A stretch of DNA of 64,000 nucleotides from Sporosarcina sp. E16_8 (lineage in GTDB: Bacteria; Bacillota; Bacilli; Bacillales_A; Planococcaceae), in contig NZ_JADPRZ010000009.1 of NCBI RefSeq assembly GCF_017347095.1, positions 35,885 through 99,884 of the forward strand, in the 5' to 3' direction. The number at the start of each line of letters is the position of its first letter. The first letter of the stretch is position 1. Of the stretch, positions 1 to 8,740 are shown one piece after another. The notes beneath the pieces are model-generated. The model made no database searches. It was not told the DNA's origin and saw only the letters and a list, made by a program, of their open reading frames with translations. A program made the position numbers and the translations under genes.

Positions 1-120
1 TACGAAAGCGCAAAACGAAAGCATCCAGAACGTTGGGCTAGGTCAATAAGAAATTGGGAACCACAAAAATCAGTTGCGTTAAATCCAATGAAAGAAAAGT
101 TTTTGAAGGATGAAAATTAA
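1..120 (+). pseudogene. C-terminal tail of a probable transposase (cut by window edge)
   Basis: Frame 1 is open from the first base to a TAA at 118-120 and encodes about 39 residues, including HPERWARSIRNWEP and VALNP. This resembles the extreme C-terminus of DDE/integrase-core transposases of the IS3-like type, which often end in HPERW...RNW...LNP. Only the tail is visible, so an intact gene cannot be told from a fragment, and the family call rests on this short motif alone. A long perfect inverted repeat follows about 70 bases downstream. Confidence 0.45.
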
Positions 121-187
121 CCAGATTTTCACTATAAAACCATGATGGTGCACCAGTAAATTTCCGGCTTTCCTTTTACCACCTTGC

Positions 188-234
188 CCTGTTGATGATG
201 GAACAGAGTGAAACTCTGTTCCATCATCAACAGG
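188..234. repeat. 22-bp perfect inverted repeat with 3-base loop
   Basis: Arms at 188-209 and 213-234 are exact reverse complements around a GAA loop. No T-run follows on either side, so it is not a classical intrinsic terminator. It may be the end structure of the mobile element whose transposase tail ends at 120. Confidence 0.7.
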
Positions 235-288
235 AGAGCAAGCGAAGCGCGGTAGTGAAAACGGAGCTATCTCGATCAAATAGCTAAT

Positions 289-552
289 CTAAGAAAAGAG
301 TAATATGCGACAACTAAGTTGACAAACACCGATTTCAAGTTCACCAAGTTTCTTTTTTATTTCACGATATGGAGGGCTGCTTATTACCTCTACATCTGAA
401 ACTTCATTAACAGTTTCAATTCTCTTTACATAGTCAGTTACAATTCGAGCTAACTCCGCTACCTCTTTTGTATCGAGTTCTATTTGGCGTTGTTCATTCT
501 TAATCATCTTTATTAGTAATTCTGACGACGTGGTTTGTTTATTGTAAGACAT
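289..552 (-). CDS. small hypothetical protein, 87 aa
   Basis: The start is ATG at 552-550, preceded by a good GAAGGGAG ribosome binding site. The protein is charged and probably mostly helical in its first half (repeated E/K/R with I/L/V spacing) and ends in a short Cys-containing tail (CQLSCRILLF). I recognise no family. It sits between a transposase tail and an integrase/att scar, so it is probably cargo of a mobile element. The strong ribosome binding site is the main argument that it is real. Confidence 0.45.
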   Translation of the reverse strand: MSYNKQTTSSELLIKMIKNEQRQIELDTKEVAELARIVTDYVKRIETVNEVSDVEVISSPPYREIKKKLGELEIGVCQLSCRILLFS

Positions 553-726
553 CTTTTTATTACTCCCTTCAATTGGTGAAAATTTAATAATGAAATTTGC
601 TTGTAAGGATCTGTTGGAATAGCATCAGGGCATTCACCGTAAATCTGTTCACACAGCTTTGCTTATACGTGTAGAGTGTGGGCTTACAATTAAGGCCTTT
701 GGAATAGCCTGGGATGCCTAAATGCT

Positions 727-819
727 ATGTTTTTTAAAGAAACCATCTTGTCCCCCGCAACGCAATATCTGTCGAACGTAGTCAAAAGCGTAGTCAAACA
801 CTTTCAACATTGGCTATAA
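727..819 (+). pseudogene. C-terminal remnant of a phage/ICE tyrosine integrase
   Basis: The frame from 727 reads ATQYLSNVVKSVVKHFQHWL then stop at 817-819. The doubled NVVK/SVVK coding for repeated GTAGTCAAA DNA is typical of integrase tails in low-GC Gram-positive prophages, where the gene end overlaps the arm-type integrase sites. No catalytic domain is found upstream: the preceding 130 bases have no continuous frame. Next to it lies a copy of the tmRNA 3' end, the usual integrase-att arrangement. The rest of the gene is lost or decayed. Confidence 0.55.
777..798 (+). repeat. direct repeats CGTAGTCAAA, probable integrase arm-type sites
   Basis: CGTAGTCAAA occurs at 777-786 and again at 789-798, with a 12-bp period. 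Direct repeats of this kind just inside the attachment core are the usual arm-type binding sites of tyrosine integrases in Gram-positive prophages and ICEs. Confidence 0.5.
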
Positions 820-860
820 AGCCTTGGAAACACCGGTATTATAGCCTTTCTGAAAGAGGT

Positions 861-884
861 AGGTTCGACTCCCGCCGTCTCCAT
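861..884 (+). other. attachment-site scar matching the 3' end of tmRNA (ssrA)
   Basis: The segment contains the T-loop motif GGTTCGACTCCCGCC followed by GTCTCCA, the 3' part of a Bacillales tmRNA (T-arm loop plus acceptor strand pairing to the GGGGACG 5' end). No tmRNA body is upstream and the T-stem is mispaired on its 5' side, so this is only the duplicated 3' end left by integration. The integrase tail and its arm sites lie just upstream. Expected host locus: ssrA, outside this window. Confidence 0.6.
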
Positions 885-944
885 ATTTGTTGTCACAGCA
901 ACGTTTAAGCGATGTGTGGCATCATTATGGCAACAAGATATAAA

Positions 945-990
945 AAAAGAAGACGATGTCATCTATAATTAGATGACATCGTCTTCTTTT
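945..990. terminator. bidirectional intrinsic terminator, 20-bp stem
   Basis: Perfect arms 945-964 and 971-990 enclose a 6-base loop, with an A-run on the left and a T-run on the right. It follows the att scar and could stop transcription from either side. Confidence 0.75.
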
Positions 991-1188
991 ATTGGGCTTT
1001 TCATTATATCTTCGATTGATCGTTATAGTTTTCCGATACGTGTATCTTTATGGTTGTGCTCCTCTCACCACACATATTATCCCTGTAAAATAAAAAACGC
1101 TATCTATCCAAATGATTTTTTGGTACCTAAAATTAAGCCGAAAGATGATGATGATGATGATGATTCGACAGAAGGATTTCTATAATCT

Positions 1189-1222
1189 GAAATAGAGGGG
1201 GCAGCTACGCCTCCTCTATTTC
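1189..1222. terminator. hairpin downstream of the coiled-coil pseudogene
   Basis: Arms 1189-1201 and 1210-1222 pair with one mismatch around an 8-base loop. It lies just past the end of the minus-strand pseudogene at 1243-1905 and is its likely terminator. Confidence 0.55.
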
Positions 1223-1242
1223 TGCTGTTGCCATCTTTAGTT

Positions 1243-1905
1243 TTATCGAATCACTGTGGCAAGCCAATTATCAATTTTCGCCATATCGTTGCCTTTACGT
1301 TTGTACATAAATTTCGCTATATTGTCCCCTTCTGAATGATATGGTACTTCCCAAAATACCGTTATCTCTCCGACGTACGAATGCTTTGCAAGTTTAGCTG
1401 CTAGATGGCCACTATACCTTTCAAGCATTTCGCGTGTGGATTAGGCTCTGTTTTCGACATCCCATTTAAGATGCGGAAGAACGATGTAACTACCATCATC
1501 TCTCGCCATGTTTTTGTTAACAAGCAACTGATTGATTGTCGTTCTCTTTAAATCATCCTTAACGATACCCTCAACCATTATCTTTATGTCTGCTTCTTTA
1601 TTAATTGGCTTAGGTTCTATCACTTTTTGTTTTGCCTTTTCCAATTTCGCCTGTTCATTAGCTTTCTGTTCAGCTTCAATCCTCGCTTTGGTTTCATTTT
1701 CTTCTTTAGCTTTTAATTCGGCAGCAGCTATTTCTTCTGCTTCTATCTTTTTAGCTTCAGCCTTTTCTTTTTCCTCTTTTTTCTTAGCTTCGACAGTTTC
1801 CTTTTCAGCCTGTTTTTTTTTCTTCAGCTGCATTTGCATCGGCTTTTTCCTGGGCGATTACAGCCGATTTTCTTTCCTCTTGAAAGGTGAAAACTAGCAA
1901 GCGAG
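1243..1905 (-). pseudogene. broken coiled-coil (Ala/Glu/Lys-rich) protein gene
   Basis: Read on the minus strand, a long Lys/Glu/Ala heptad-like stretch (for example EAKKKEEKEKAEAKK) is followed by a globular part with DDLKRTTINQLLVNKNM, then an in-frame TAA at 1441-1443, after which the same frame continues as STREMLERYSGHLAAKLAKH to 1243. Upstream of 1839 the protein continues in another frame (AVIAQEKADANAAEEKK), implying a slip in the A-run near 1815. No start codon or ribosome binding site is seen upstream. So there is one nonsense codon, one frameshift and a missing 5' end. Function unknown. Confidence 0.6.
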
Positions 1906-2103
1906 TGATTTTTATCACACGAAGGGTTATCTAAAAATCGTTAACTAGAGGTTGTCAGGCTTCCCTTGCCGTTAGAATAGTGTGTATTTATTTTATTTTT
2001 TATAGTATTTGGATAAATTTTAATTATTAGTTTTCCAAATGCAGCTCTAGTGATATAGTTATAAGTAATTAGTTCTATTAATTGTAATGGAGATGAGAAA
2101 ATT

Positions 2104-3807
2104 ATGAGATGGAGTGAATTTCAAATGAAATTGTTCGGGAAAATGCTCCTTGCATTTGGTGGCGTTATTGCAGTGTTTATTTCATTAAATATCTATAATT
2201 TAGTTCAAACGAAACAGTTAAATGAAAATAGTGAAACGATGTATACGAATGGAATGGTTCCTTCTACATATCTTATTAAAATTGGCAAGGATGCGGAAAA
2301 TATACGTGTTCAAATGGTAACAACTCTAGCATTTAAAGATACTAACATGCTGGATAGGGCAGTGACTAATTTGGATAATATGAAGATATGGATTCAGAAG
2401 TATGAAGAAATCAATATGAATTCGGAAGAAGTAGAAACGTTTGACGGATTTAAGAATAACTGGTTGTTATTTGATGAACGAGCTAACAAGAATATTCAAC
2501 TGATGAGAGATGGCAACTGGATGGAGGCCGAACAAGGCATTAAAGAAGAAAAAATCATCTTTGATGAGTCGATTAGGTATTTCAATGAATTAGTAGTGAT
2601 GAATGAACAATTAGCGGAGAAAATCAAGGAAGACAATCAGCAAGTGTATTCTAAAACTCTTTTTTGGAGTCTAGTGTTGGCATGTGCAAGTATTGCCATT
2701 TCGGTTTTGATAGCTTATATCTTCAGCCAAAAGATTAGTAAACGATTGGCAGTAGTTGTCAACCGTGTGAAGGAAATAGAAGAAGGTGATTTGCGCGGGT
2801 CCTCATTAGTGGCTGTCGGGCAAGATGAAATCACAACGCTATCTATGGGCTTGAATAATATGTATCAGACACTTCGAGAAGTGGTAGCTGGAGCACAATA
2901 TTCTGGTGAGCGAGTAACAGCGAGCTCAGAGGAGTTATCTGCAAGTGCCGAGGAAAGTATGGCAGCGGCTGAATCAGTGGCAAATCTGTCACAGCAATCA
3001 ACGAATGGCGCGGAGGATCAGCTGCGTAGTGTCAATGACATGTCTACAGCTATTGAGAACATGATGGTGAATATGCAAGCAATTACGGTGAATAGTGAAC
3101 AGATGAATAGTCAATCGCATGATGCGTACGATAAGACACAAATAGGATCTATTGCGGTGAATTCGGTAAGTCAGCAGATGCTGTCGATTGCGGATGCGGT
3201 GAAATTAACATCAGACTCAATACACAACTTAGATGGAAAATCAAAAGAGATTAGTAATATTGTACAGATGATAACGGGTATTGCAGATCAAACCAATTTA
3301 CTGGCATTGAATGCGGCTATTGAAGCAGCACGTGCAGGAGAATCGGGCAAAGGGTTTGCAGTTGTAGCAGACGAAGTTCGAAAGTTAGCGGAAAAATCAC
3401 GTGTATCAGCGGAGAAAATATTCAGTATGGTCAATGAGATTCAACTTGAAATCAGAGATGTAACCGCCTCAATGCAGCAAGGGACAGAGCGTGTCCAAGA
3501 CGGACTTGTCAAGACAAAAGAAGTGGGCCATATCTTTGAGGAAATTGAGCTAATGGTTGAAAAAGTAACAGGAAATGCAACTGAAGTGAATCGATCAGTA
3601 GAGGTAATGTCGACCATTAGCCAATCGATTTCTAGTTCTGTGGGCAATGTACATGAAGTTGCGGAGTCTAGTGTGTTGGCATCACAGGAAAATAGTGCAG
3701 CCTCAGAGCAGCAGGTGGCAACGATGGAAGAGATTTCAGCGGCCAGTGAATCACTTGCGCATTTGGCCGAGGATTTGCAAAAAACTATTCAGCATTTCAG
3801 ACTGTAA
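2104..3807 (+). CDS. methyl-accepting chemotaxis protein
   Basis: A 567-residue membrane receptor that would sense a ligand outside the cell and control CheA kinase at the receptor array. A first membrane helix lies at about 10-32, a helical extracellular domain of the four-helix-bundle MCP type at 35-183, a second helix at about 185-206, and then a HAMP domain. The signalling hairpin is complete, with the highly conserved tip [21 protein letters not shown] near residues 392-412. There is no C-terminal NWETF-like tether. The start could be ATG 2104 or ATG 2125; both have GGAG upstream. It stands alone, so its ligand cannot be inferred. Confidence 0.95.
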   Translation: MRWSEFQMKLFGKMLLAFGGVIAVFISLNIYNLVQTKQLNENSETMYTNGMVPSTYLIKIGKDAENIRVQMVTTLAFKDTNMLDRAVTNLDNMKIWIQKYEEINMNSEEVETFDGFKNNWLLFDERANKNIQLMRDGNWMEAEQGIKEEKIIFDESIRYFNELVVMNEQLAEKIKEDNQQVYSKTLFWSLVLACASIAISVLIAYIFSQKISKRLAVVVNRVKEIEEGDLRGSSLVAVGQDEITTLSMGLNNMYQTLREVVAGAQYSGERVTASSEELSASAEESMAAAESVANLSQQSTNGAEDQLRSVNDMSTAIENMMVNMQAITVNSEQMNSQSHDAYDKTQIGSIAVNSVSQQMLSIADAVKLTSDSIHNLDGKSKEISNIVQMITGIADQTNLLALNAAIEAARAGESGKGFAVVADEVRKLAEKSRVSAEKIFSMVNEIQLEIRDVTASMQQGTERVQDGLVKTKEVGHIFEEIELMVEKVTGNATEVNRSVEVMSTISQSISSSVGNVHEVAESSVLASQENSAASEQQVATMEEISAASESLAHLAEDLQKTIQHFRL

Positions 3808-3880
3808 TTGATGAAGTGAATTATCGACGTCTACAAATCTAGGCGTGGCTAAAGAGAAGATGTGTGTAGGTTATCAAGAT

Positions 3881-3921
3881 AAAGGAGAGTTCATTTATTT
3901 ACAGTGAACTTTCTTTCTTTA
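3881..3921 (+). terminator. terminator after the chemotaxis receptor
   Basis: Arms 3881-3893 and 3905-3916 pair with G-U wobbles and are followed by a T-rich tract. Confidence 0.6.
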
Positions 3922-3996
3922 TTTATTAGAAAAAATGAAATAAAGAATGCCTTCAAAATGGTATAACAAATAAAATTATTTCCCAATCGAAATGGT

Positions 3997-4451
3997 TTGG
4001 AAAAAATAGGAATTACTGAAATTGAAATTTATGCAATCCACTTACCTTTACACGAGCCGTTTGTCATTAGTTATGCAAGCTACGATTATTTGCCTTCTAT
4101 TATCGTCAAAATAACAACAGATACAGGTCATGTGGGATATGGAGAAAGTGTAGCGGATGATCATGTGACAGGCGAAAGCTGGACAGGAACATTTGCGGTA
4201 TTGAAAAACACATTAGCACCTAAGCACCTAAGCTTATTGGAGAAAATTCGGAAAATATGGAGCGTATTCATGAATTAATGGACTCAGAAATTTATGGTGC
4301 TCCGACTGCTAAAGCGGCGCTGGACATTGCTTGCTCCGATATGGTCGGTAAAGCACTGGGCGTTCCAGTCTATCATGAAGGGTACAAGCGTATAATTCAA
4401 TTCCGAATTGTTTTAGAACCTGGTACTCAAAATACATATAGGGGTTGCTGA
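3997..4451 (+). pseudogene. N-terminal fragment of an enolase-superfamily enzyme (dipeptide epimerase/muconate lactonizing type), frameshifted
   Basis: The first part (3997-4215) matches the N-terminal capping domain of mandelate racemase/muconate-lactonizing enzymes: ITEIEIYAIHLPLHEPF, then VGYGESVADDHVTGE. The continuation in another frame, IHELMDSEIYGAPTAKAALDIACSDMVGKALGVPVY, is the start of the barrel. The frame change falls exactly on a tandem duplication of GCACCTAA (4216-4231); removing one copy restores a typical APKLIGEN sequence. After about residue 150 the similarity is lost, and all catalytic barrel residues are missing. TTG 3997 has no clear ribosome binding site. Non-functional; original substrate unknown. 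Confidence 0.8.
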
Positions 4452-4611
4452 AGAGTTAACGATTATGAAAATTCCGAGTGCAAGAAATGTTTTTCTCATA
4501 CTTAATGTCATCTCGTTTTGCTATAGGGAGTGCAATTTACCTGGAATTATTCTATAGCGGACTAGCTGGAAAATGTTAAGGTATTTCAGAGAATGATAGT
4601 AGGAGGTTACA

Positions 4612-5124
4612 ATGATGAGAAACAAAATAGATGAAATATTAAACAGTTTACCAAAAGATGAGCTGGAAAATGTGTATTGGTCCATTAAATTTATTCAAGA
4701 GGATTACCTGTTCAAGAAGAATTTACTCGATAAAGGTGTAATCATCACAGAGTTATTTGAAGGAGCAGAAGAAATTGAGGATTTATGGGACAACACATTT
4801 GCGAAAAACATCAACGAAGAAATGCGGGAATCAATTCACTACACTCAACATAAATGGCATATTTTCAGCTATGAAAAACAAGAATGTTTGAAGGAGGTAG
4901 CAGCAAGAAAAGCTTTTGATGTTGTCTCTAAGAATGAACTCTATGTAATGTATCAAGATTCACCTTATGTTATACAATGCAACAAAGCAAACAAAGTAAT
5001 TGCAGCGGATTTTGATTCTCGGATAGATATTTATATTTTCGACAAAAACTTCACATGGACTTATGTACATACCCATGAATCCATGTGCGGGCCGTATTTT
5101 TATAAAAAAGTGAGTGCTGCCTGA
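4612..5124 (+). CDS. DUF4275-like protein, 170 aa
   Basis: A cytosolic protein without signal peptide or membrane helix. The C-terminal half carries the pattern of the DUF4275 family: KWHIFSY, then AARKAFD, YVMYQDSPYV, DIYIFDKNFTWTYVHTHE and CGPYF. The family has no known biochemical function. A GTAGGAGG-like site lies 5' of ATG 4612. The stop codon and the last few codons (SAA-stop) lie inside repeat copy A1, so insertion of that element has probably replaced the original C-terminus by a few residues; the conserved domain is complete before that point. No operon partner. Confidence 0.75.
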   Translation: MMRNKIDEILNSLPKDELENVYWSIKFIQEDYLFKKNLLDKGVIITELFEGAEEIEDLWDNTFAKNINEEMRESIHYTQHKWHIFSYEKQECLKEVAARKAFDVVSKNELYVMYQDSPYVIQCNKANKVIAADFDSRIDIYIFDKNFTWTYVHTHESMCGPYFYKKVSAA

Positions 5125-5190
5125 GTACGGTGCAATTCAGACGCAATTCAGAATTAATTCAAATTGTGTGATGCACAGGCAGACAAAACT
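5114..5190. repeat. interspersed repeat family A, copy A1
   Basis: About 70 bp beginning GTGCTGCCTG and ending GCACAGGCAGAC, with inner inverted CGCAATTC/GAATTGTG-like segments, so the whole unit can fold on itself. It provides the stop codon of the gene ending at 5124. A1 and A2 also share GACAAAACTA after the right arm. Confidence 0.8.
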
Positions 5191-5624
5191 AAGACGAAGC
5201 TGAAATAGTGCTTTCGTTAATGAACTCAATGTAGCGAGTTCACCAATCAGTAGGAAATGCTGTTTCACTCTGTCAAGATTAATTATTCTTATCTGGAAGA
5301 ATGGATGGGACATCATCCATTTTTAGATGACAATGCGATACAAGAAAACTAACTCAGGTTGGTATGATACACCTTTCCTCTTGTATTTGAAGCAGTATCA
5401 AAACTTAAAACAGAAGCTTATTAGCACGAGTCATGTGCTATTTTATATAAATTAATTCGTTATTCTTGGGAATATTATAACTCCTTTCTTCACATTCTTG
5501 TGAAAAATGGAATATAATAACTGTTTATAGATTACTAGAGGGGGAGAAGAATGTTCACTTGTGGGGTATTATCGTATACTAAAGAATATTGTGAAGTGGC
5601 TATTTTCAAACGCTTGATGAGGCA
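5191..5624. other. non-coding stretch before the LXG pseudogene
   Basis: No convincing gene. A small hairpin TAGCAC...GTGCTA (5418-5441) with a short T-tract is visible, as is an AT-rich zone around 5440-5535 where a promoter would be expected. A 27-codon ORF from ATG 5551 with a good GGGGGAG ribosome binding site runs into the LXG start, but its product is unlike any known LXG partner. Confidence 0.4.
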
Positions 5625-7170
5625 ATGCCTATAAAAATAGTAGATGTAGATTTATTTCGGGATGGGCTGCAGCGCAACATTACTATGTTGGACAGGTTAA
5701 GCAGTGAAATGGAAGCGATCCACCATGCAGTAGAGGGTCTAGTGTAGATGGAGGAACAATTTAAAGGAGCGGGTGGTAATGCCATCCGCTCCTTTTACCA
5801 GGAATGTCATTTACCATTTCTTCATTTTTTTAAGTTGTTTTCCCAACAGTTCAAACAAGTGCTTCACCAGATGGAGGCAGCACTTCATTCACTCGAACCT
5901 GATTCAACCGGTTACATAGTAGAACAATTCCTAGAGGGAGAGCTAGAACAGGGACTTTACGCTTATTGGTCATCTCACCGCTAGTTTGACGGATGAGGCA
6001 AACAGTATCATGGATCAGGTGAGTGATATTGTCGGACTGCCCCACTTCGATAATAGCGGAGTGCAGGAGGGAGTCATTCGTTCTAAGAGAAAACGTGATG
6101 AAACCATCTCACAACTTTATGAATTTGATGCAACACAGACTTCCGCACTGAATCCCATTGAACAAGATTTGCAGACGATGAACATGTGGCTTACGGATAT
6201 GGAGGGACTGTTCCAAGCAGGGGTAAAGGACATAAACTTCGTCCCGAGCCAATGGAATGTTCTGACGTTTAGAAGTGAAATTAGAACAGAACTGTTCCCA
6301 AAAGTATACTTAAATCCATGGTTAATGGAACAGGAACGGCTGATCGGTACGATGATTACTGCCACCCCTTTTCAAACCCTTGAAGGGGAAAAAGTAACTA
6401 CTATTGAAGAAAATGTAGAGGGAAATATAAAATATCATGAGTATGAAAATGGTTTACTCATTAAAGAGTATGTTGTAGACCAGACAGTTTTCTATGAAGT
6501 TGTTTCCAAAGTTGAATATAAGGAAGAAGAGACCGTTAAAGTCGACAAACCCAAAGAAAACAAATTACTTGATTCTTTCCAGTTTGGATTAGATTTAGCA
6601 GGGCTTATACCTGTTGTTGGTGAAGTAGCAGATGGCGTAAATGGTGTTATCTATACGGCTAGAGGGGATGCATTAAATGCGGCCCTTTCTTTTGGAGCGA
6701 TGATTCCAGTTGCTGGCTGGGCAAGTACGGGTGGGAAATTAGCCTTAAAAGGAAACGATTTAAATCAAGTAAGAAATGTGGTAAGTACAGAGAAGATGGC
6801 GTCCATCTATTCACCAATTTATCAGGATGTCGTCAACAGTCCACTAGGCAAAACTCAAAATCGACTAGATAGCTTATCTAACACTCATTACCAATTGGGT
6901 ACGCCAAATGCCTTTACATTCAATATGCCATTCGCAAAAACAGATATTTCTACGAGTATCAAAAGTGGAGATGTCGATGTAAAGGCTGACATAAAGAATG
7001 TGGATGTTGGGGCTAAGGATACGGGTAATGTTATTGAAGGAGGGACAAAGGCCGATTTTACAGGAAAACTTCGAGGGTTAAATGTTACTCTAGATGGAAT
7101 AAAAACTAAAGAAATAGTATATGTAAGTAAGCGTAAAATAGGTGGTCGCTATTTTACGCTTACGTTGTAA
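5625..7170 (+). pseudogene. LXG-domain type VII secretion toxin, inactivated
   Basis: From ATG 5625 the product begins MPIKIVDVDLFRDGLQRNI, a typical LXG N-terminus, and reaches an in-frame TAG at 5745 (a CAG-to-TAG change would explain it), then continues in frame with MEEQFKGAGGNAIRSFYQE. A frameshift near 5960-5970 moves the reading to the 5986-7170 frame, with DEANSIMDQVSDIVGLP, SKRKRDETISQLYEFDATQTSALNP and, near 6590-6740, a pre-toxin segment (LAGLIPVVGEVADGVNGVIYTARGDALNA...AGWAS). Intact members are ESX/T7SS-exported antibacterial toxins acting on neighbours. The variable toxin domain is essentially absent: the frame ends at 7170 soon after the pre-toxin region. No immunity gene follows. 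Confidence 0.85.
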
Positions 7171-7266
7171 GACGGACTGAAGTGGAGAAACACAACAGTC
7201 ACAAAGACTCAACCAAGGGGGGGCTGGATGAGGAAGAGGACAACAACTATTAAGCGCTGTGTACTT

Positions 7267-7297
7267 AACCGGCGGACAACATCCGTTAGGTTTTATT
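7267..7297 (+). terminator. weak hairpin after the LXG pseudogene
   Basis: Imperfect arms 7267-7276 and 7282-7292 with a T-rich tail. Confidence 0.35.
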
Positions 7298-7688
7298 CTA
7301 GTAATTTTCTTTTGTTTGCACATAATTCACCTTTTTATTTCTTATATAATATGTGTTTAAGAAATATGTGATTGGATAAAAACCTACTCAGGTTCTTATT
7401 GAACAAACCTGCCCCATTAGTTGGATAACGAAATAATCAGTTGTTTGGTATAGTGTAACGTTTTTACAAATATTGGTGTAGAGAGGTGTAAGTGTAGCAA
7501 GTTTGTTTTATTTTCATGCAGGAACTAAGGTCATGACGATAGTCGACTATGAGATTGATTTGAATGTATGCTTTTGTGTGAAATGATACATACGTAATAG
7601 CGCAACAAAGCTATTTATCTATTGCTCACTTATTGAATGTATGCTTTTAATTAACATCAAAAGCGTACATAAGGAAGGGGCGATTACG
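7298..7688. other. non-coding stretch before the integrase pseudogene
   Basis: No gene seen. GTATGCTTTT occurs upstream (about 7565) and again close to 7630, where it is followed by an inverted AAAAGCGTAC (about 7660). This repeated inverted motif just before the integrase start may be a regulatory or recombination site. Confidence 0.35.
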
Positions 7689-8233
7689 ATGGCAAACACG
7701 AACAAAAAAGAAGGCATGATGATAGACGTTCAATCATTAACAACGGAAAAAGAAATCAAAGAAATGATTAAAGCATTAGAAATGGGCAAACAGAACGCAA
7801 ATAGAAATGTACTTCTATTCAAAATCGGAATATCAACAGGTTTACGTGTAGGCGATATTGTAAAATTAAAAGTGTCTGACGTAAAAGGAAAATCCAGTTT
7901 CAAAATCCGTGAAGGTAAAACGAAGAAAGAACGTTCTGTACACCTTAACGCTATCATGGCAGACATTGCAGACTATACAGAGAGTATTAATGAAGAAGGT
8001 TACCTATTCCCGTCACGTAAAGACGATAGCCATATAGCGACTACACAGGCTTACAGAATTTTAGTAGCAGCAGGAGAACTCATAGGGAGGCAGACATCGG
8101 AACTCACTTCATGAGGAAGACATTCGGCTATCACTACTATAAGCGGACTCATGATATAGTAACTCTAAGGAATATCTTCAACCATTCGGATCAATCAATT
8201 ACAAAGAGATATATCGTAATTACAGAAGAATAA
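7689..8233 (+). pseudogene. short tyrosine recombinase, frameshifted
   Basis: ATG 7689 has an AAGGAAGGGG ribosome binding site. The product lacks an N-terminal arm/SAM-like domain and is essentially a catalytic domain: ISTGLRVGDIVKLKVSD carries the first catalytic Arg and a REGKTKKER stretch the beta-hairpin Lys region. The frame runs out at 8114, but in the next frame, from about 8090, the enzyme continues as IGTHFMRKTFGYHYYK (His-x-x-Arg box), then IFNHSDQSITKRYIVITEE with the final His and the Tyr nucleophile, ending at 8231-8233. All catalytic boxes survive, so a single frameshift near 8085-8095 is the lesion. It is not the source of the integrase tail at 727-819, whose C-terminus differs. 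Confidence 0.85.
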
Positions 8234-8350
8234 GTCGCAGATTCATTGAAAGACTTCCGATTATTTTAAGATTAGTTTAGCCTAACCGCTACTCTTTTCC
8301 CACCAATCAATAAAAGAACATTTCATTTGAAAATGAGAGGATGAGTAAAA

Positions 8351-8590
8351 ATGGATAATTCACAAGAGAGAATCTGTAAGTTTCTAACTCAAAACAAGTT
8401 AAAATTCATCAGTGAAGATCAAGTAGCTAAAAAGTTCGGGTACAAGAACATACTGACTTTTTACATTGGGAAAGAAGGATGGTCAGCCTATGGTATTGAT
8501 GGAAGAGACTTTAAAGGTCGAAACCATCAAACATCTAAAGTTGGATATCTTATTACTGAGTATAAAGAATCTGAGGATGGTGTATATTAA
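8351..8590 (+). CDS. small hypothetical protein, 79 aa
   Basis: ATG 8351 follows a GAGAGGATGAG ribosome binding site about 8 bases away. The protein is hydrophilic with no membrane segment; KFISEDQVAKKFGYKNILTFYIGKEGWSAYGIDG suggests a small alpha/beta fold but no family is recognised. Lying directly after an integrase relic, it is probably mobile-element cargo. The good start region and lack of disruption favour a real gene. Confidence 0.45.
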   Translation: MDNSQERICKFLTQNKLKFISEDQVAKKFGYKNILTFYIGKEGWSAYGIDGRDFKGRNHQTSKVGYLITEYKESEDGVY

Positions 8591-8668
8591 AGAGCTGAAT
8601 TTATGGGGGTAGGCGTTACGGGGCTATTCCCCTTTCAATTATTCCTGAATCATTGCCATATTGAGAAA

Positions 8669-8740
8669 GTGCTGCCTGTGCACGGTGCAATTCAGACACG
8701 ATTCAGAATTAATTCGAATTGTGTGATGCACAGGCAGACA
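8669..8740. repeat. interspersed repeat family A, copy A2
   Basis: Left end GTGCTGCCTGTGC, right end GCACAGGCAGAC, with the same internal inverted segments as A1. It sits exactly where the minus-strand protease pseudogene stops being recognisable, so it marks an insertion or deletion end point. Confidence 0.85.

Noticed and set aside
861..884. tRNA or complete tmRNA gene
   Set aside because: Only the T-loop and acceptor 3' strand are present; no D-arm, anticodon or tmRNA tag region is found upstream.
973..1185. Open frame ending in an Asp-rich run (MTSSSFIG...DDDDDDD)
   Set aside because: It starts inside the right arm of a terminator hairpin, has no ribosome binding site, and the Asp run comes from a simple GAT repeat.
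1532..1897. Long hydrophobic Ser/Ala-rich plus-strand frame
   Set aside because: It is the antisense of the coiled-coil pseudogene; the hydrophobic look arises from reading Lys/Glu codons backwards.
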